DNA of 34,069 nt from an uncultured Collinsella sp. (GTDB lineage Bacteria > Actinomycetota > Coriobacteriia > Coriobacteriales > Coriobacteriaceae). The DNA lies in contig CABUHO010000024.1 in assembly GCA_902491395.1 (NCBI GenBank), positions 1-34,069 on the forward strand, given 5' to 3'. The notes beneath the pieces were generated by a model. The model did no database searches, was not told where the DNA came from, and saw only the letters and a program-made list of their open reading frames with translations. Positions 1-7,898 of the stretch are shown here, in pieces; positions within the stretch are counted from its first letter, which is position 1; every line of letters begins with the position of its first letter. A program made the position numbers and the translations under genes.

Positions 1-37
1 CATCGAAACACATCTCCACCGTTCCTTCAACTGGGAA

Positions 38-77
38 AACGGCGCCCCCGGGGCCCGGATGGGGCCGCGGGGGCGTT
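38..77. terminator. GC-rich hairpin at the window edge, possible terminator
   Basis: The arms at 38-56 and 61-77 are strongly complementary and almost wholly G and C, joined by a very short loop. An A-run (36-39) lies on the left side, so on the minus strand the stem would be followed by a short U-run, as in an intrinsic terminator for a minus-strand transcript. No gene is visible on either side within the window, so the transcript it would end cannot be named. Confidence 0.4.
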
Positions 78-137
78 CGGCTAGCTGCGGGAACGGCTCA
101 TCTGCTCAATGTGTTCGGCTGAGATCGGAAATCAACC

Positions 138-170
138 GGTTTATTTTGGTCGGTTTTATCTGGGGAAATG
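138..170 (+). repeat. Degenerate copy of the GGGACA hairpin repeat
   Basis: The segment matches the right half of the repeat at 28985-29035: a TTTATTTTGG core, then a G-rich arm and the trailing TCTGGGGAAA. The left arm and the GGGACA loop found in the other copies are missing; a shorter stem (AACCG with CGGTT) remains. It looks like a decayed member of the same dispersed family. The rest of 78-238 shows no gene or clear structure. Confidence 0.55.
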
Positions 171-238
171 TCGGCGCTCGCCGGAAGGGGAGGGCCAGCG
201 TACGGCACGGTGGAGCAAGTTGGATCTTCTGCGGCATA

Positions 239-476
239 CCCTGTGGACAAAAAACGGCAAATATGAGTACTGTTGCTAGCGTAGTATCATATCGATCTTA
301 CAAGATAATAGACACAACAGTAAATATGTTCATTAACGTTGGCACACAGAAGCATGCTACCGGGCATTTTGATCAATTTGAAGGCATATCTAGGCCGCAA
401 AGAGGTCGTTTGGGGCAGTTTTGGCTGTTATTAAAAAGGTGACAGTACTCATATTTGCCATTTTTTGTCCACGGGG
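239..476. mobile_element. MITE-like element with 35-bp terminal inverted repeats
   Basis: Positions 239-273 and 442-476 are inverted copies of each other, matching at 33 of 35 positions by eye; the core GGCAAATATGAGTACTGT is identical. The roughly 170 bp between them is much more AT-rich than the surrounding DNA and has no convincing reading frame. Long terminal inverted repeats around a short non-coding AT-rich body fit a miniature inverted-repeat transposable element. No target-site duplication could be recognised, so an origin as a hairpin-type regulatory repeat is not excluded. The remaining 477-531 shows nothing. Confidence 0.55.
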
Positions 477-531
477 CCTTGAGGGAGGGCGTCAATCAGG
501 TCCCAGGGGAGGCGTTTCGAGGGCCGCAGAA

Positions 532-571
532 CAAAAAACGGGGGCGCAGTTCATTCTGCGCCCCCGTTTTT
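532..571 (-). terminator. Intrinsic terminator of the marR-ABC exporter operon
   Basis: A hairpin with arms of about 12 bp (CGGGGGCGCAG paired with CTGCGCCCCCG) is flanked by an A-run on the left and a T-run on the right. On the minus strand it becomes a G+C stem followed by a U-run, 28 bp past the stop codon of the last exporter gene. The symmetric flanks could also end transcripts arriving on the plus strand. Confidence 0.85.
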
Positions 572-598
572 GGGTATTGCGGTTGTTTGCCGCCGGTT

Positions 599-2455
599 TT
601 ACGCCGCTTCGTCGAACTGCGAGTTGTACAGGTCCGCGTAGAAGCCGCCCTGGGCGAGCAGTTCGTCGTGTGTGCCCTTCTCGACGATGTCGCCGTCGCG
701 GATCACCAAGATTACGTCGGCGTTGCGGATTGTGGACAGGCGGTGCGCGATGACAAAGCTCGTGCGGCCCTGCATCAGCGCATCCATGGCGCGCTGAATA
801 AGCTCCTCGGTGCGGGTATCGACGTTGGAGGTCGCCTCGTCCAAAATCAGCGCCGGACGGTCGGCCAAAATGGCGCGGGCGATGGTCACGAGTTGGCGCT
901 GGCCCTGTGAGAGGTTGGTGCCCTCCTCATTGATCATAAAGTCGTAGCCGCCGGCGAGCGTATGGATAAAGTGGTCGCAGCGTGCGGCGCGCGCGGCGGC
1001 CTCGACCTCGGCGTCAGTCGCATCGGGACGTCCGTAGCGGATGTTCTCGCGGATGGTGCCGTTAAACAGCCAGGTATCCTGCAGCACCATGGCAAACTCG
1101 CCGCGCAGTGCCGCGCGGTCCCAGTCGCGCACGTCGACGCCCTCGACGCGCAGCGAACCGCCGTCCACGTCGTAGAAGCGCTGCAGCAGCTTAATGAGCG
1201 TGGTCTTGCCGGCGCCGGTGGGGCCGACGATGGCGATGGTTTGGCCGGGCTGTGCCTCGCAGCTAAAGTCGTGGATGATGGTCTTGTCGGGCGTGTAGCC
1301 AAACTTGACGTGGTCGAACTCAACGTGGCCAGGGCGCTTCTCGGGAATCTGGGCGTTGGCCTTCTGTTCCTCCTCGGGCGCGGCCAGGAACTCAAAGACG
1401 CGCTCGGTGGCAGCGGCCATCGACTGCATCGTGTTGCTCACGTTGCCCAGCTGCTGCACGGGTTGCGTAAAGTTGCGAACGTACTGGATAAAGCTCTGGA
1501 TGTCGCCGGGCGTGGCATTGCCAGTCAGCGCGAGCTGTGCGCCCACCACGACGACGCCCACGTAGCCCATGTTGCCCACCAAGCTCATAAGCGGCATCAT
1601 CAGGCCCGATAGGAACTGCGAGCGCCAGCCACTAATAAAGAGACGGTCGTTTTGACGGTCGAACTCCTCGATCGAGGCCTCGGCGCGGTCGAATACCTGA
1701 ATGACGTTCTGGCCGGCAAAGTCCTCCTCGATAATGCCGTTGACGGTGCCCAAAACCTGCTGCTGCTCGCGGAAGTACGGCTGCGAGAAGTGAATCATTA
1801 CGGTCAGGATAATCGCGGCGGCCGGCAGTGTGAGCACGGTGACGCCGGTGAGCGGCAGGCTGATCGAAAGCATCATGACGAGCACGCCGATAATCTGCGT
1901 TACCGACGTGATGAGCTGCGTCACGCTCTGGTTGAGCGACTGACCCAGCGTGTCGACATCGTTGGTGATGCGGCTGAGCACGTCGCCCTTGCTGTGGCCG
2001 TTGAAGTAACTCATCGGAACGACGGCGATCTTGGCGGCGATCTCCTTGCGCATGCGATAACAAATCTTTTGCGTGACGCCGGTCATGAGCCAGCCTTGGA
2101 TCAGGCTGCAGGCAGAGCTCGCCAGATACAGACAGAGCAAAAAGCCGAGCGTCTTGGCGATCCAGGCAAAGTCGACATCGCCGGTGCCGTTGACCTTGGC
2201 AACCAAGCCCTCAAACAGCTTAGTCGTAACTTGGCCGAGCACCTTGGGCCCCACAATGTTAAAGATGACCGAGCACACGGCAAAGGCGACGGCGGCAAAC
2301 ACGGCAATCTTGTGCTGGCCGATATAGCCGAGCAGCTGCCTCATGGTGCCCTTAAAGTCCTTGGCCTTTTCGCCACGGCGCATGCCACCCATGCGGCCCA
2401 TGGGACCACGCTGGCGGGTGGGCTTGGGAATCTGAGTCTTGGTCTCGTCTGCCAT
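599..2455 (-). CDS. Heterodimeric ABC exporter subunit with intact catalytic site
   Basis: This 618-residue protein is a fused half-transporter: a basic N-terminus, six predicted membrane segments (about 40-320) and a C-terminal nucleotide-binding domain. Visible motifs are the Walker A GPTGAGKTT (about 411-419), the ABC signature LSQGQ (about 515-519), Walker B LILDE with catalytic Glu about 540, and the switch His about 571 in AHRLST. It matches the catalytically complete partner of heterodimeric multidrug exporters of the TM287/288 type. It starts one base inside the stop codon of the upstream subunit (TAATG), so the two are translationally coupled and likely equimolar. Substrate is unknown; multidrug, lipid or peptide export are all possible. 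Confidence 0.93.
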   Translation of the reverse strand: MADETKTQIPKPTRQRGPMGRMGGMRRGEKAKDFKGTMRQLLGYIGQHKIAVFAAVAFAVCSVIFNIVGPKVLGQVTTKLFEGLVAKVNGTGDVDFAWIAKTLGFLLCLYLASSACSLIQGWLMTGVTQKICYRMRKEIAAKIAVVPMSYFNGHSKGDVLSRITNDVDTLGQSLNQSVTQLITSVTQIIGVLVMMLSISLPLTGVTVLTLPAAAIILTVMIHFSQPYFREQQQVLGTVNGIIEEDFAGQNVIQVFDRAEASIEEFDRQNDRLFISGWRSQFLSGLMMPLMSLVGNMGYVGVVVVGAQLALTGNATPGDIQSFIQYVRNFTQPVQQLGNVSNTMQSMAAATERVFEFLAAPEEEQKANAQIPEKRPGHVEFDHVKFGYTPDKTIIHDFSCEAQPGQTIAIVGPTGAGKTTLIKLLQRFYDVDGGSLRVEGVDVRDWDRAALRGEFAMVLQDTWLFNGTIRENIRYGRPDATDAEVEAAARAARCDHFIHTLAGGYDFMINEEGTNLSQGQRQLVTIARAILADRPALILDEATSNVDTRTEELIQRAMDALMQGRTSFVIAHRLSTIRNADVILVIRDGDIVEKGTHDELLAQGGFYADLYNSQFDEAA

Positions 2456-4821
2456 TAGCGCTCGCCTCCTTCCATGACGGCTGCAATTTCTTCTTGGGTA
2501 AGCCCCAGCTCCTCGGCGGAAAGCTGCGACTGTGCAATCTCCAGGTACGCCGGGCAGCCGTGCAGCAGCTCCTCGTGCGTGCCGGTGCCCACTACGTGAC
2601 CGTCGTCGAGCACGATGATCTGGTCGGCGTGCATGATGGTCGCGATGCGTTGGGCCACGACCACGAGTGCGGCGTCGGTGACGTTTTTGGCGAGCTCCTC
2701 GCGCAGGCGCGCGTCGGTCTTGTAGTCGAGCGCGCTAAACGAATCATCGAAAACCACGACCTCGGGCTTCTTGGCCAAGGCGCGGGCGATGGCCAGGCGC
2801 TGACGCTGACCGCCCGAGACATTGGAGCCGCCCTGGCTGATGGGGGAGTCGTAACCGCCCTCACGTTCGGCGATAAAGTCCTCGGCCTGTGCGATGCGCG
2901 CTGCCTGGTGCATGTCCTCGTCGCTCACCATGTCGCCGGCAAACTTGAGGTTGCTCTCAACGGTGCCCGAGAACAGGCGACCCTGCTGCGGGATGTAACC
3001 GATGCGGCGGCGCAGCTCGGAAAGGGTCATGTCGCGCACGTCGATGCCGTCGAGCGAAATGCTGCCGCCCGTGACGTCGTACAGGCGCGGAATCAGCTGC
3101 ACGAGCGTGGACTTGCCCGAGCCCGTGGAGCCAATGATGCCGAGCATCTGGCCGGCGTGCGTGGTGAAGTTCACACCGCTGATGACATCGGCGCGGGCAT
3201 CGGGGTACTGGAAGCTCACGTCGCGGAAGGTGAGCTCACCGCGCGGCGCGCTGGCTGCGGGCAGTTTGGGCGAGGCAGGGTCGTTGATGCTCGTGGGGCA
3301 GGTGATGACCTCTTCCACGCGCTCGGCTGCGACCTCGGCGCGGGGCAGGATGACCGAAACCATGGTGAGGATCATAAACGCCATGACGATCTGCATGGTG
3401 TAGGAGATAAACGCCATCATGTTGCCGACCTGCATCACGCCGTCCGAGACGCCCTGCGCGCCAAACCAGACGATAAGCACGGTGATGCAGTTCATGACGA
3501 GCATCATGAGCGGCATCATAAAGCTCATGGCTCGGTTGGTGTAGAGCTGCGTGGTCATCAGGTCGAGCGAAGCCTTGTCAAAACGCTCGAGCTCATGCTC
3601 CTCGCGGTTAAACGAGCGGATGGGCATAAGGCCGTCGAGCAGCTCGCGGGCGGTAAGGTTCACACGGTCCACAAAGCTCTGCATCTTTTTGAACTTGGGC
3701 ATGGTGAGGCCCATAAGCACGCCGACGACGGCCGAGACCGCGATGATGGCCACGGCGATGGTCCACTCCAGGCCGGTTTGGTTGGCCAGGACGCGCATGA
3801 CGGCGACGATGCCCATGACGGGGGCCATGAGGCACATGCGGATAAACAGGGTTGCGGCCATCTGAATCTGCTGAATGTCGTTGGTGCAGCGGGTGATGAG
3901 CGAGGCCTGGCTAAACTTGCCTACTTCGGCCGGCGAGAAGTGCATAACCTTGTTGAAGGTCTCGCGGCGCAGGTCGCGGGCGATGGAGCAGGCGGTGCGC
4001 GAAGCCACGGCACCGGTCAGGATGGTGGCGACCAACGATACCAGACACAGACCAAACATCGTGGTCGCCATGCGGCCCAGGTAGGCGTTCTGCACGTCGG
4101 CGGGGTCGATGCCCTGTGCCTTGTACTCGTTCTGCACATAGCTCACGGCGCGTTGGGTCACGATGGAGCCCGACATGGAGCCCATTTTGTCCGCCATACC
4201 GTTGGCGCCCTCGACGAGCTTGTCCTGGTCGATGAGGCCGCCTTCAACGCCTAGACGCAGGCTCTTCATGGTGATCTTGCCGCCGTCGGCATCAATCTGC
4301 TTTTGCATATTCTGCGCCGCTGCGGCCTTCTGCTGCATCTCGGCGAGCTGCTCGGGCGTCATCGCTGCCATTTGCTCGGGCGTGGGCATGGCCTGGGCGG
4401 CGCTGTTATCTTTCTCGCTGGACGTGCCCATCATGTCGTCCATGGAGCTGGCGTCGATGCCCTGGTTGAGCGAAAGGACGACAGTCTCGGGCAGGCTCAT
4501 GATATCGGCGAGCTTGCTGCCGTCGGCGCGCTCATCCTCGGTTCCCCTGTACGTGCGAATGCCGTTTTTGTCTGCCTTGCCAAACGCAGCTTCTACTGTC
4601 TTGGCGTCCCTGGCGCTCATAAAGAGTTCGAGGTCGTCGAGCGATTCGGCACGAATGGTGTCGGGCACGGGCGAGGCGATGCCGCCTTGCTGCACGCCCA
4701 CGTCGACGATGTCGCTCATATAGGTAGGCAGTGCCAGATCGGCGTTGCAGCTGATTACGATAAGTACGATAGCTGCGAACAGTGCTGGGACATGCTTTTT
4801 AAAGAGCTTGAGAATCCTCAC
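2455..4821 (-). CDS. Heterodimeric ABC exporter subunit, degenerate ATP site, large external loop
   Basis: A 788-residue half-transporter, about 200 residues longer than usual. Walker A is GSTGSGKST (about 564-572) and the signature VSGGQ (about 668). The catalytic Glu after Walker B is Asp (FDD, 691-693) and the switch His is Gln (about 724). Both changes are typical of the degenerate subunit of TM287/288-type exporters and pair it with the next gene. Membrane segment 1 (about 11-33) and segment 2 (about 250-272) are separated by some 200 residues, rich in Met, Gln, Ala and Asp with a repeated TPEQ motif; normally this loop is about 20-30 residues. The GTG start at 4821 overlaps the marR stop (GTGA) and has an AAGGAG site upstream. 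Confidence 0.92.
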   Translation of the reverse strand: MRILKLFKKHVPALFAAIVLIVISCNADLALPTYMSDIVDVGVQQGGIASPVPDTIRAESLDDLELFMSARDAKTVEAAFGKADKNGIRTYRGTEDERADGSKLADIMSLPETVVLSLNQGIDASSMDDMMGTSSEKDNSAAQAMPTPEQMAAMTPEQLAEMQQKAAAAQNMQKQIDADGGKITMKSLRLGVEGGLIDQDKLVEGANGMADKMGSMSGSIVTQRAVSYVQNEYKAQGIDPADVQNAYLGRMATTMFGLCLVSLVATILTGAVASRTACSIARDLRRETFNKVMHFSPAEVGKFSQASLITRCTNDIQQIQMAATLFIRMCLMAPVMGIVAVMRVLANQTGLEWTIAVAIIAVSAVVGVLMGLTMPKFKKMQSFVDRVNLTARELLDGLMPIRSFNREEHELERFDKASLDLMTTQLYTNRAMSFMMPLMMLVMNCITVLIVWFGAQGVSDGVMQVGNMMAFISYTMQIVMAFMILTMVSVILPRAEVAAERVEEVITCPTSINDPASPKLPAASAPRGELTFRDVSFQYPDARADVISGVNFTTHAGQMLGIIGSTGSGKSTLVQLIPRLYDVTGGSISLDGIDVRDMTLSELRRRIGYIPQQGRLFSGTVESNLKFAGDMVSDEDMHQAARIAQAEDFIAEREGGYDSPISQGGSNVSGGQRQRLAIARALAKKPEVVVFDDSFSALDYKTDARLREELAKNVTDAALVVVAQRIATIMHADQIIVLDDGHVVGTGTHEELLHGCPAYLEIAQSQLSAEELGLTQEEIAAVMEGGER

Positions 4822-5267
4822 TCGGCATCTCTCCTTTCTTGATTGCGGTCGATAATTTCGTTGAAACGCCTTAGAAGGCGCACCATCTCTTGGGTATCTG
4901 TTTCGCCGAGCTGCTCGAGGAAGGCCGCGGTGCGGTCCTCGAGTTCCCGACGCTTGATTTCGAGATCATGGAATCCCTTGTCGGTCACTGTGACGTGCAC
5001 GCGACGACGGTCGGTCTTTGAGTGCTCACGCTCAACCCAGCCCTTGGCCTCTAGGGCGCGCAGAATATTGGCGGTGCGAGCGCTCGAGACCCAGGCGCGA
5101 TCAGCGAGTTCGCTCGGCGTGAGCGAACCACCAGCGAGTATGAGGGCGCGCATGACAGCCATCTCGCCGCCGAGAGCTTTGTCCGCAAAGCGCGAAATGC
5201 GCTGATGCATGCTACCAAACTCAGTTAAGAGCTGACGCCCAAGCTCATAGAAATCGGTATCTTCCAC
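4818..5267 (-). CDS. MarR-family transcriptional regulator
   Basis: A 149-residue winged-helix protein with the MarR layout: an N-terminal dimer helix, a DNA-recognition region (about 50-85, including LTPSELADRAWVSSARTANI), a wing with REHSKTDRRR before VTVTDKG, and a C-terminal dimerisation helix. The DRR..V.VT.KG pattern is the MarR hallmark. It is the first gene of an operon with the ABC exporter, overlapping it by four bases, so it most likely represses its own operon until a ligand, perhaps an exported drug, releases it. The start is a GTG at 5267 with AGGGG upstream; an inverted repeat covers the start region. Confidence 0.9.
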   Translation of the reverse strand: MEDTDFYELGRQLLTEFGSMHQRISRFADKALGGEMAVMRALILAGGSLTPSELADRAWVSSARTANILRALEAKGWVEREHSKTDRRRVHVTVTDKGFHDLEIKRRELEDRTAAFLEQLGETDTQEMVRLLRRFNEIIDRNQERRDAE

Positions 5268-5306
5268 CGAAAACCCCTAACACTAGAAACTATTTTCGGT
5301 GAAAGA
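5260..5306 (-). promoter_or_regulatory. Probable MarR operator over the operon start
   Basis: TCTTCCACCGAAAA (5260-5273) and TTTTCGGTGAAAGA (5293-5306) are inverted copies matching at 13 of 14 positions, centred 19 bases apart. The left arm covers the ribosome-binding site and start codon of the MarR gene. Location and symmetry fit autoregulation by the MarR dimer. The link to this regulator is inferred from position only. Confidence 0.55.
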
Positions 5307-5336
5307 TGATACCCACGTACGCACGCCCTAACCGGC

Positions 5337-5365
5337 AGATTTTGAGGCATGTTCCAAAAATCTAC
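5337..5365 (-). repeat. Hairpin repeat with conserved GGA..TGCCT loop, copy A
   Basis: Read on the minus strand it begins GTAGATTTTTGGA and continues to TGCCTCAAAA, with an AGATTTT/AAAATCT stem around the loop. A second copy lies at 24521-24550 after lysC. The two share the loop residues GGA and TGCCT but differ in the lower stem. It lies about 70 bases upstream of the MarR gene start. Role unknown. Confidence 0.55.
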
Positions 5366-5461
5366 GTGACTGCCAGTCAATATAAAGAGCGCATAAAGAC
5401 TTAAAATCATTCAATAATTGTAGCGTTTCAAAGAATTATCATGCACGCGGTTAGGCGAGGG

Positions 5462-5481
5462 GTTGTCACCACCATGACGAC
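5462..5481. promoter_or_regulatory. Possible operator upstream of the dehydrogenase
   Basis: GTTGTCA and TGACGAC form an imperfect inverted repeat with a 6-base spacer, 76 bases before the dehydrogenase start. It resembles a site for a dimeric repressor, but no regulator gene is adjacent on this side and the match is short. Confidence 0.25.
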
Positions 5482-5556
5482 TGGGACTCATTTATCGCCA
5501 CGTGCGATGCTCCAACTTCCCGCAAGGAGACACCTTATATAAAGGGGGATGGAGTC

Positions 5557-6306
5557 ATGGCATTTGACTTCACGGGCAAGACCGCGATTGTCACGGGTGG
5601 CACTCAGGGCATTGGCCTCGAGATCGCCAAGGGCATCGTCGCGGGCGGCGGACACGTCGCGCTCATCGCAAGGAACGCTGCTAAGGGCGAGGCCGCTGTG
5701 GCCGAGCTTGGCGAGGGCAACAAGTTCTATCAGCTCGATGTTGCCGATGCGCCCAAGGCGCGTGAGACCGTCGAGCAGATTTTTACGGACCTGCCGCAAA
5801 CCAACATCCTGATCAACTGCGCTGGCGTTATCAGCACCAAGAAGTTCGACGAGATCGATGACACTGAGTGGCGTCGCACCATCGACATCAACCTCAACGG
5901 CACCTTTACCATGATGAACGCCGTGTACCCGCACTTTAAGGCGGCCCATGCCGGCACTATCGTCAACGTGAGCTCTGTTGCTGGCAAGATCGGCGGCGGC
6001 CTGCTCGGCACCGCTGCCTACGCCAGCTCCAAAGCCGGTGTTAACGGTCTAACCAAGGCAGTCGCCAAGGAAGGCGGCAAGTTTGGCGTCCGCTGCAACG
6101 CCGTGTGCCCGTCGCTCACCCTTACCGATATGACCTCGATCCTCTCTGACGAGAACTCTCAGCGCATCATCAACGGTATTCCTCTGGGCCGCGCCGCCCA
6201 GGCCAGCGAGCCTGCGCAGATGGTGCTCTTCTTCGCTTCCGACCTCGCTAGCTTCGTGAACGGCGAGATCGGTGACTGCGACGGTGGCATCGTTCTGGAC
6301 GGGTAA
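5557..6306 (+). CDS. Short-chain dehydrogenase/reductase, possibly sugar-acid (KduD-like)
   Basis: A 249-residue classical SDR. Visible are the NAD(P)-binding TGGTQGIG (13-20), the NCAG motif, the catalytic Ser, and the YxxxK of AYASSK (about 156-160); the C-terminus ends in the usual GG.V.DG. Length and layout fit FabG, gluconate 5-dehydrogenase and KduD alike, and the sequence alone does not settle the substrate. The next gene is a KdgT-type ketodeoxygluconate permease, so a sugar-acid dehydrogenase (KduD-like, interconverting ketodeoxygluconate and its diketo form) is the best guess. The ATG follows a strong AAGGGGGATGGAG site. A terminator-like hairpin separates it from the permease. Confidence 0.85.
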   Translation: MAFDFTGKTAIVTGGTQGIGLEIAKGIVAGGGHVALIARNAAKGEAAVAELGEGNKFYQLDVADAPKARETVEQIFTDLPQTNILINCAGVISTKKFDEIDDTEWRRTIDINLNGTFTMMNAVYPHFKAAHAGTIVNVSSVAGKIGGGLLGTAAYASSKAGVNGLTKAVAKEGGKFGVRCNAVCPSLTLTDMTSILSDENSQRIINGIPLGRAAQASEPAQMVLFFASDLASFVNGEIGDCDGGIVLDG

Positions 6307-6325
6307 TACCCCGCGACGTTAATTC

Positions 6326-6366
6326 GGCGACGGCTCCTGCGACTCGGGACCGTCGCCTTCTTTCTG
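6326..6366 (+). terminator. Terminator or attenuating hairpin between dehydrogenase and permease
   Basis: GGCGACGG (6326-6333) pairs with CCGTCGCC (6350-6357) and is followed by TTCTTTCT. It begins 20 bases past the dehydrogenase stop codon. With no strong promoter visible before the permease, it probably works as a partial terminator that lowers permease expression. Confidence 0.65.
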
Positions 6367-6414
6367 ACAAAGGCGCGTGCGGCTACGATTCGCATGCATC
6401 CAAAGGAGATATAT

Positions 6415-7428
6415 ATGAGTGAATCGACTGCGGTGGAGGCGCCGGCGGCAAAGGAGCCGTTCTTTAAGATGTCCTCCATCCCGGGTGCCAATATTTTGGT
6501 GCCGCTTTTGTTGGGCTGCCTGCTCAACACGCTGTTCCCCGACCTGTTCAAAACGCTCGGCAGCTTTACGCTCGGCATGACCCAGCAGGGCGCAGGCCCG
6601 CTTGTTGGCGCTTTTTTGCTCATCGTCGGTACGACGATTTCGTTTAAGAGCGCTCCTGCCGCCGCTGCCCGCGGCGCCATCATCATCGCCGTCAAGCAGA
6701 TCGTGGTCGTTGCCGTGTCGCTGCTCATCCTTTATGTGTTCAACGACAACCTGTTTGGTATCTCGGCCATGGTGATGCTGGCCGCTTGCACGGGTGCGAA
6801 CAACGCTATGTACGCTGGACTGATGGGCACCATGGGCAATGAGGCCGAACGTGGTGCCGTCGCAATCACCACGCTGGTTGTCGGCCCTCCGGTCACGATG
6901 ATCGTACTCGGCGCTGCCGGTCAGGCTCCGATCGGCTGGTCGCTCGTGGGCGCCATCCTGCCGATCGTCGTCGGCATTATTCTGGGTAACCTCTTCCCCA
7001 GCTTTAAGAAGATGATGGCACCGGCACTTTCCGCCATCATCGTGCTCGTCTTCTTTGCCATGGGCTCGACCATGACCTTTGGCCAGCTTATCAACGGTGG
7101 TCTTCCCGGCATCCTGCTCGGCGTGATCTGCTCGGTGGTCTTTGCAATTCCCGTCATCGCGGTCGATAAGCTCACGGGCGGTACGGGTGTCGCAGGTGCG
7201 GCCATTTCGAGCTGCGCCGGAGCCAATGTGGCCACGCCTGCTGCCATGGCAAGCGTCAACGAGGCCATGTACGGCGGCGCGGTGCTCGCGACGGCTACGG
7301 CACAGGTTGCTGCATGTGCTATCGTGACGGCCATTTTGACCCCGCTGGTCACCAGCTGGTGCTACAAGCATTTTGAGGGTCAGGGCCACAGCAAGGCAAC
7401 GACCGACAAGGCCGCCGCAGCCGCCTAA
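6415..7428 (+). CDS. kdgT: 2-keto-3-deoxygluconate permease (KdgT family)
   Basis: A 337-residue hydrophobic protein with about ten predicted membrane segments. The opening GANILVPLLLGCLLNTLFPD, the segment TTISFKSAP and the later CAGANVATPAA are typical of KdgT transporters, which bring 2-keto-3-deoxygluconate in with protons. The upstream dehydrogenase supports a hexuronate or ketodeoxy-sugar role. Specificity within the family is uncertain and no kdgK or kdgA is nearby. The start at 6415 is chosen because AAAGGAG sits seven bases upstream; an ATG 21 bases earlier lacks such a site. The tail is Ala- and Lys-rich and probably cytoplasmic. Confidence 0.85.
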   Translation: MSESTAVEAPAAKEPFFKMSSIPGANILVPLLLGCLLNTLFPDLFKTLGSFTLGMTQQGAGPLVGAFLLIVGTTISFKSAPAAAARGAIIIAVKQIVVVAVSLLILYVFNDNLFGISAMVMLAACTGANNAMYAGLMGTMGNEAERGAVAITTLVVGPPVTMIVLGAAGQAPIGWSLVGAILPIVVGIILGNLFPSFKKMMAPALSAIIVLVFFAMGSTMTFGQLINGGLPGILLGVICSVVFAIPVIAVDKLTGGTGVAGAAISSCAGANVATPAAMASVNEAMYGGAVLATATAQVAACAIVTAILTPLVTSWCYKHFEGQGHSKATTDKAAAAA

Positions 7429-7467
7429 TGCCAAGCGGCAATCAAAGCTAAATAACTAACCATGCCA

Positions 7468-7503
7468 CAGGGCGGCCCCGGGGGAAATCCCGTGGCCGCC
7501 CTG
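7468..7503 (+). terminator. Hairpin terminator after kdgT
   Basis: CAGGGCGGCC and GGCCGCCCTG form a perfect 10-bp stem around a 16-base loop, 39 bases past the permease stop. The following CAGTTTCT is only a weak T-run, so termination may be partial or factor-assisted. Confidence 0.6.
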
Positions 7504-7641
7504 CAGTTTCTGCGGGGTCTCTGGGGCACTTTACCCTGCTAAAACTGGCATAACAGCTAGAGTGAACGTCGTACAAAGGCAAGGAAAAATACCAAACAAA
7601 TCGGTGAACGGTAGTTGTTCGCGCTCGCATTTCCTGCGGAT

Positions 7642-7898
7642 TTGTTAAAAACGCACTAATGGTATAAAAAAAGAAACATATAACAGCCCTGATGAAGGGG
7701 GTGGCTATGTTATCCTTCTCAAACGGGTGAAATCTTGGGTTTTGGGTTGCAGTTCCAAGGTGGACAAACGTTTTTCCCTGTACCAACGTGTGGTGAAGAA
7801 CGGAAGAAGCCGGTAGTGCAAGCCGATAATTCAAGAATTCAATAAGCAGCGGTGTGAGAGAGCGCCGCATTACACGTAACTAGGAGCGTGGTTACACA
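7642..7898 (+). promoter_or_regulatory. Promoter and long 5' leader of the pyruvate formate-lyase core gene
   Basis: TTGTTA (7642-7647) and TATAAA (7663-7668) make a plausible promoter with a 15-base spacer. Transcription from it would give a leader of about 220 bases. At its very 5' end ATAACAGCC (7680-7688) pairs with GGCTATGTTAT (7703-7713), a stem that could protect the mRNA. The rest of the leader has no short reading frame or terminator that I can recognise. A terminal stem and a long leader suit a highly expressed fermentation gene. Nothing was recognised in 7504-7641. Confidence 0.5.

Noticed and set aside
59..753. Overlapping frames at the left edge
   Set aside because: They run through inverted repeats and a terminator and give proteins without a plausible composition or family.
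2494..4254. 586-residue open frame antisense to the ABC exporter
   Set aside because: Rich in His, Asp and Gly, with no family features; the minus-strand ABC protein accounts for the sequence.
5557..6306. Bile-acid hydroxysteroid dehydrogenase
   Set aside because: The organism type makes it tempting, but the protein looks like FabG/KduD and the neighbour is a sugar-acid permease; no evidence favours steroid substrates.
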